Source: Actinomycetota bacterium (GTDB lineage Bacteria; Actinomycetota; Actinomycetes; S36-B12; UBA10799). From it: a stretch of 5,086 nt of DNA. Under the pieces are notes generated by a model, which searched no databases, was not told the DNA's origin, and saw nothing but the letters and a program-made list of their open reading frames with translations. The stretch spans positions 890-5,975 of the forward strand of contig DMNR01000145.1 in assembly GCA_003452655.1 (NCBI GenBank), given 5' to 3'. This document shows positions 4,127 to 5,086 of the stretch, piece by piece. A program made the translations under genes and the position numbers. Each line of letters starts with the position of its first letter. Within the stretch, counting starts at the first letter, position 1.

Positions 4127-5086
4127 CTACAGCAGTTCGATGATTGTCGCGTTTGCCATTCCGCCGCCCTCGCACATGGTCTGCAGGCCGTAGCGGATGT
4201 TGTTGCGCTTCATCTGATGAATCAGGGTGGTCGCCAGTCGCGCACCGGAAGCACCGAGTGGGTGTCCGATCGCCATTGCGCCACCGTTCGGGTTGGTGAT
4301 CATCGGATCGGCGCCAGTCTCAGCGAGCCACGCGCCGACGACTGATGCGAAGGCCTCGTTGACCTCGAAAGCGCCGATGTCGTCGATGGTCAGCCCGGCG
4401 CGCTTGAGCACCATTTCCGTTGCCGGAATCGGGCCGGTCAGCATCATGATCGGGTCTGAGCCTGCAACGGCACCAGTGTGGAAGCGTGCGATAGGCGTGA
4501 GGCCGAGTTCGGCCGCCTTCTCGCTGGTGGTGACGAGCAGTGCTGCCGCACCATCGGAAATCTGCGACGCGTTCCCTGCGGAAACGACGCCACCCTCTTT
4601 GAACGGGGTGGGCAGAGTCGCGAGCTTCTCAACATTCGATCCGGGACGGATTCCCTGGTCAGCGTTGAAGTCACCGACGGCAACGATCTCTTCTGTGAAG
4701 AGGCCCTCTGCCGTTGCAGCAGCGGCCCGCTCATGGGAGGTCACAGCCATCTCGTCGAGGTAGGTACGGCTCAGGCCCCACTTCTCGGCGATCATCTCAG
4801 CGCCGACGCCCTGGTTGAACATCACATTGTTGTAGCGCGCATTGATCTTCGGGCTGAACGGTCCCTCGCCTCCGGCGAGGTTCGATCCCATGGGAATGCG
4901 CGACATGGATTCCACGCCACCGGCGATCACGACATCGGTCTGACCCGACATCACGCTGGCAGCGGCGAAGTGCAGAGTCTGCTGGCTGGATCCACACTGG
5001 CGGTCGATCGTGGTTGCCGGCACGGACTCCGGGAAGCCTGCGGCGAGCACCGCGTGACGGCCAACGTTGAAGCCTTGTTCTCCGGT
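4127..5086 (-). CDS. Thiolase (acetyl-CoA C-acyltransferase), 5' part outside the window
   Basis: The visible part is 319 residues, read from the window edge at 5086 to the TAG at 4127-4129. About 60 N-terminal residues are missing, judged by the usual position of the catalytic cysteine near 90. Thiolase landmarks are present: the nucleophilic cysteine in DRQCGSSQQ (visible residue 31), GGVESMSRIP after it, SDGAAALL, NEAF (243-246), the catalytic histidine in GGAMAIGHPLGASGAR (275), and the second active-site cysteine in CEGGGMANATIIE (305). The enzyme cleaves 3-ketoacyl-CoA with CoA, or condenses acyl-CoAs, in the cytoplasm; this is the last step of beta-oxidation. Cys-to-His spacing is 244 residues, about 10-15 shorter than in well-studied thiolases, consistent with a shorter loop domain. 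The intact triad suggests an active enzyme. Chain-length or sterol specificity cannot be read here, and no beta-oxidation partner is visible downstream. Confidence 0.93.
   Translation of the reverse strand, partial: TGEQGFNVGRHAVLAAGFPESVPATTIDRQCGSSQQTLHFAAASVMSGQTDVVIAGGVESMSRIPMGSNLAGGEGPFSPKINARYNNVMFNQGVGAEMIAEKWGLSRTYLDEMAVTSHERAAAATAEGLFTEEIVAVGDFNADQGIRPGSNVEKLATLPTPFKEGGVVSAGNASQISDGAAALLVTTSEKAAELGLTPIARFHTGAVAGSDPIMMLTGPIPATEMVLKRAGLTIDDIGAFEVNEAFASVVGAWLAETGADPMITNPNGGAMAIGHPLGASGARLATTLIHQMKRNNIRYGLQTMCEGGGMANATIIELL

Noticed and set aside
4227..4763. 178-codon plus-strand frame opposite the thiolase
   Set aside because: It is the complement of a gene with intact thiolase catalytic motifs; its Ser/Ala/Pro-rich sequence shows no independent features.

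Overview
The window looks like chromosomal DNA of a high-GC Gram-positive bacterium (Actinomycetota). The best evidence is an intact crgA, a divisome gene typical of that phylum. GC-rich third codon positions and purine-rich ribosome binding sites fit this. In actinobacteria crgA usually lies close to the replication origin, so the window may be origin-proximal; this is inferred from gene identity and not shown here. I do not assign a genus.

Layout from left to right. (1) Positions 107-355, plus strand: crgA, a two-helix membrane protein of the septum. (2) Positions 381-1772, minus strand and convergent with crgA: a 12-helix membrane protein made of two tandem TMEM175/DUF1211 repeats. Most bacterial members of this potassium-channel family have one repeat, and the two-repeat layout is the one known from animal TMEM175. 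(3) Positions 1773-2030: a 258-base divergent intergenic region with no gene. It holds a perfect DnaA-box 9-mer, a sequence close to the actinobacterial LexA operator, a perfect TTCGAA-centred palindrome and two inverted repeats near the next gene. (4) Positions 2031-4052, plus strand: a secreted, strongly basic, 673-residue right-handed beta-helix protein. It is built from 16 coils that alternate between two types, giving eight A/B pairs. (5) Positions 4073-4116: a very strong stem-loop terminator with T/A tracts on both sides, serving two convergent genes. (6) Positions 4127-5086, minus strand: the C-terminal four fifths of a thiolase of fatty-acid or sterol-type beta-oxidation, cut by the window edge.

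No operon is visible: neighbouring genes are convergent, divergent or convergent in turn, so each is probably its own transcription unit. The only pair that could share control is the TMEM175-like gene and the beta-helix gene, which diverge from the same intergenic region. I see no mobile element, CRISPR array, tRNA or rRNA. The least ordinary features are the fused two-repeat channel-like protein, the paired-coil architecture of the secreted protein, and the motif-rich region between them.
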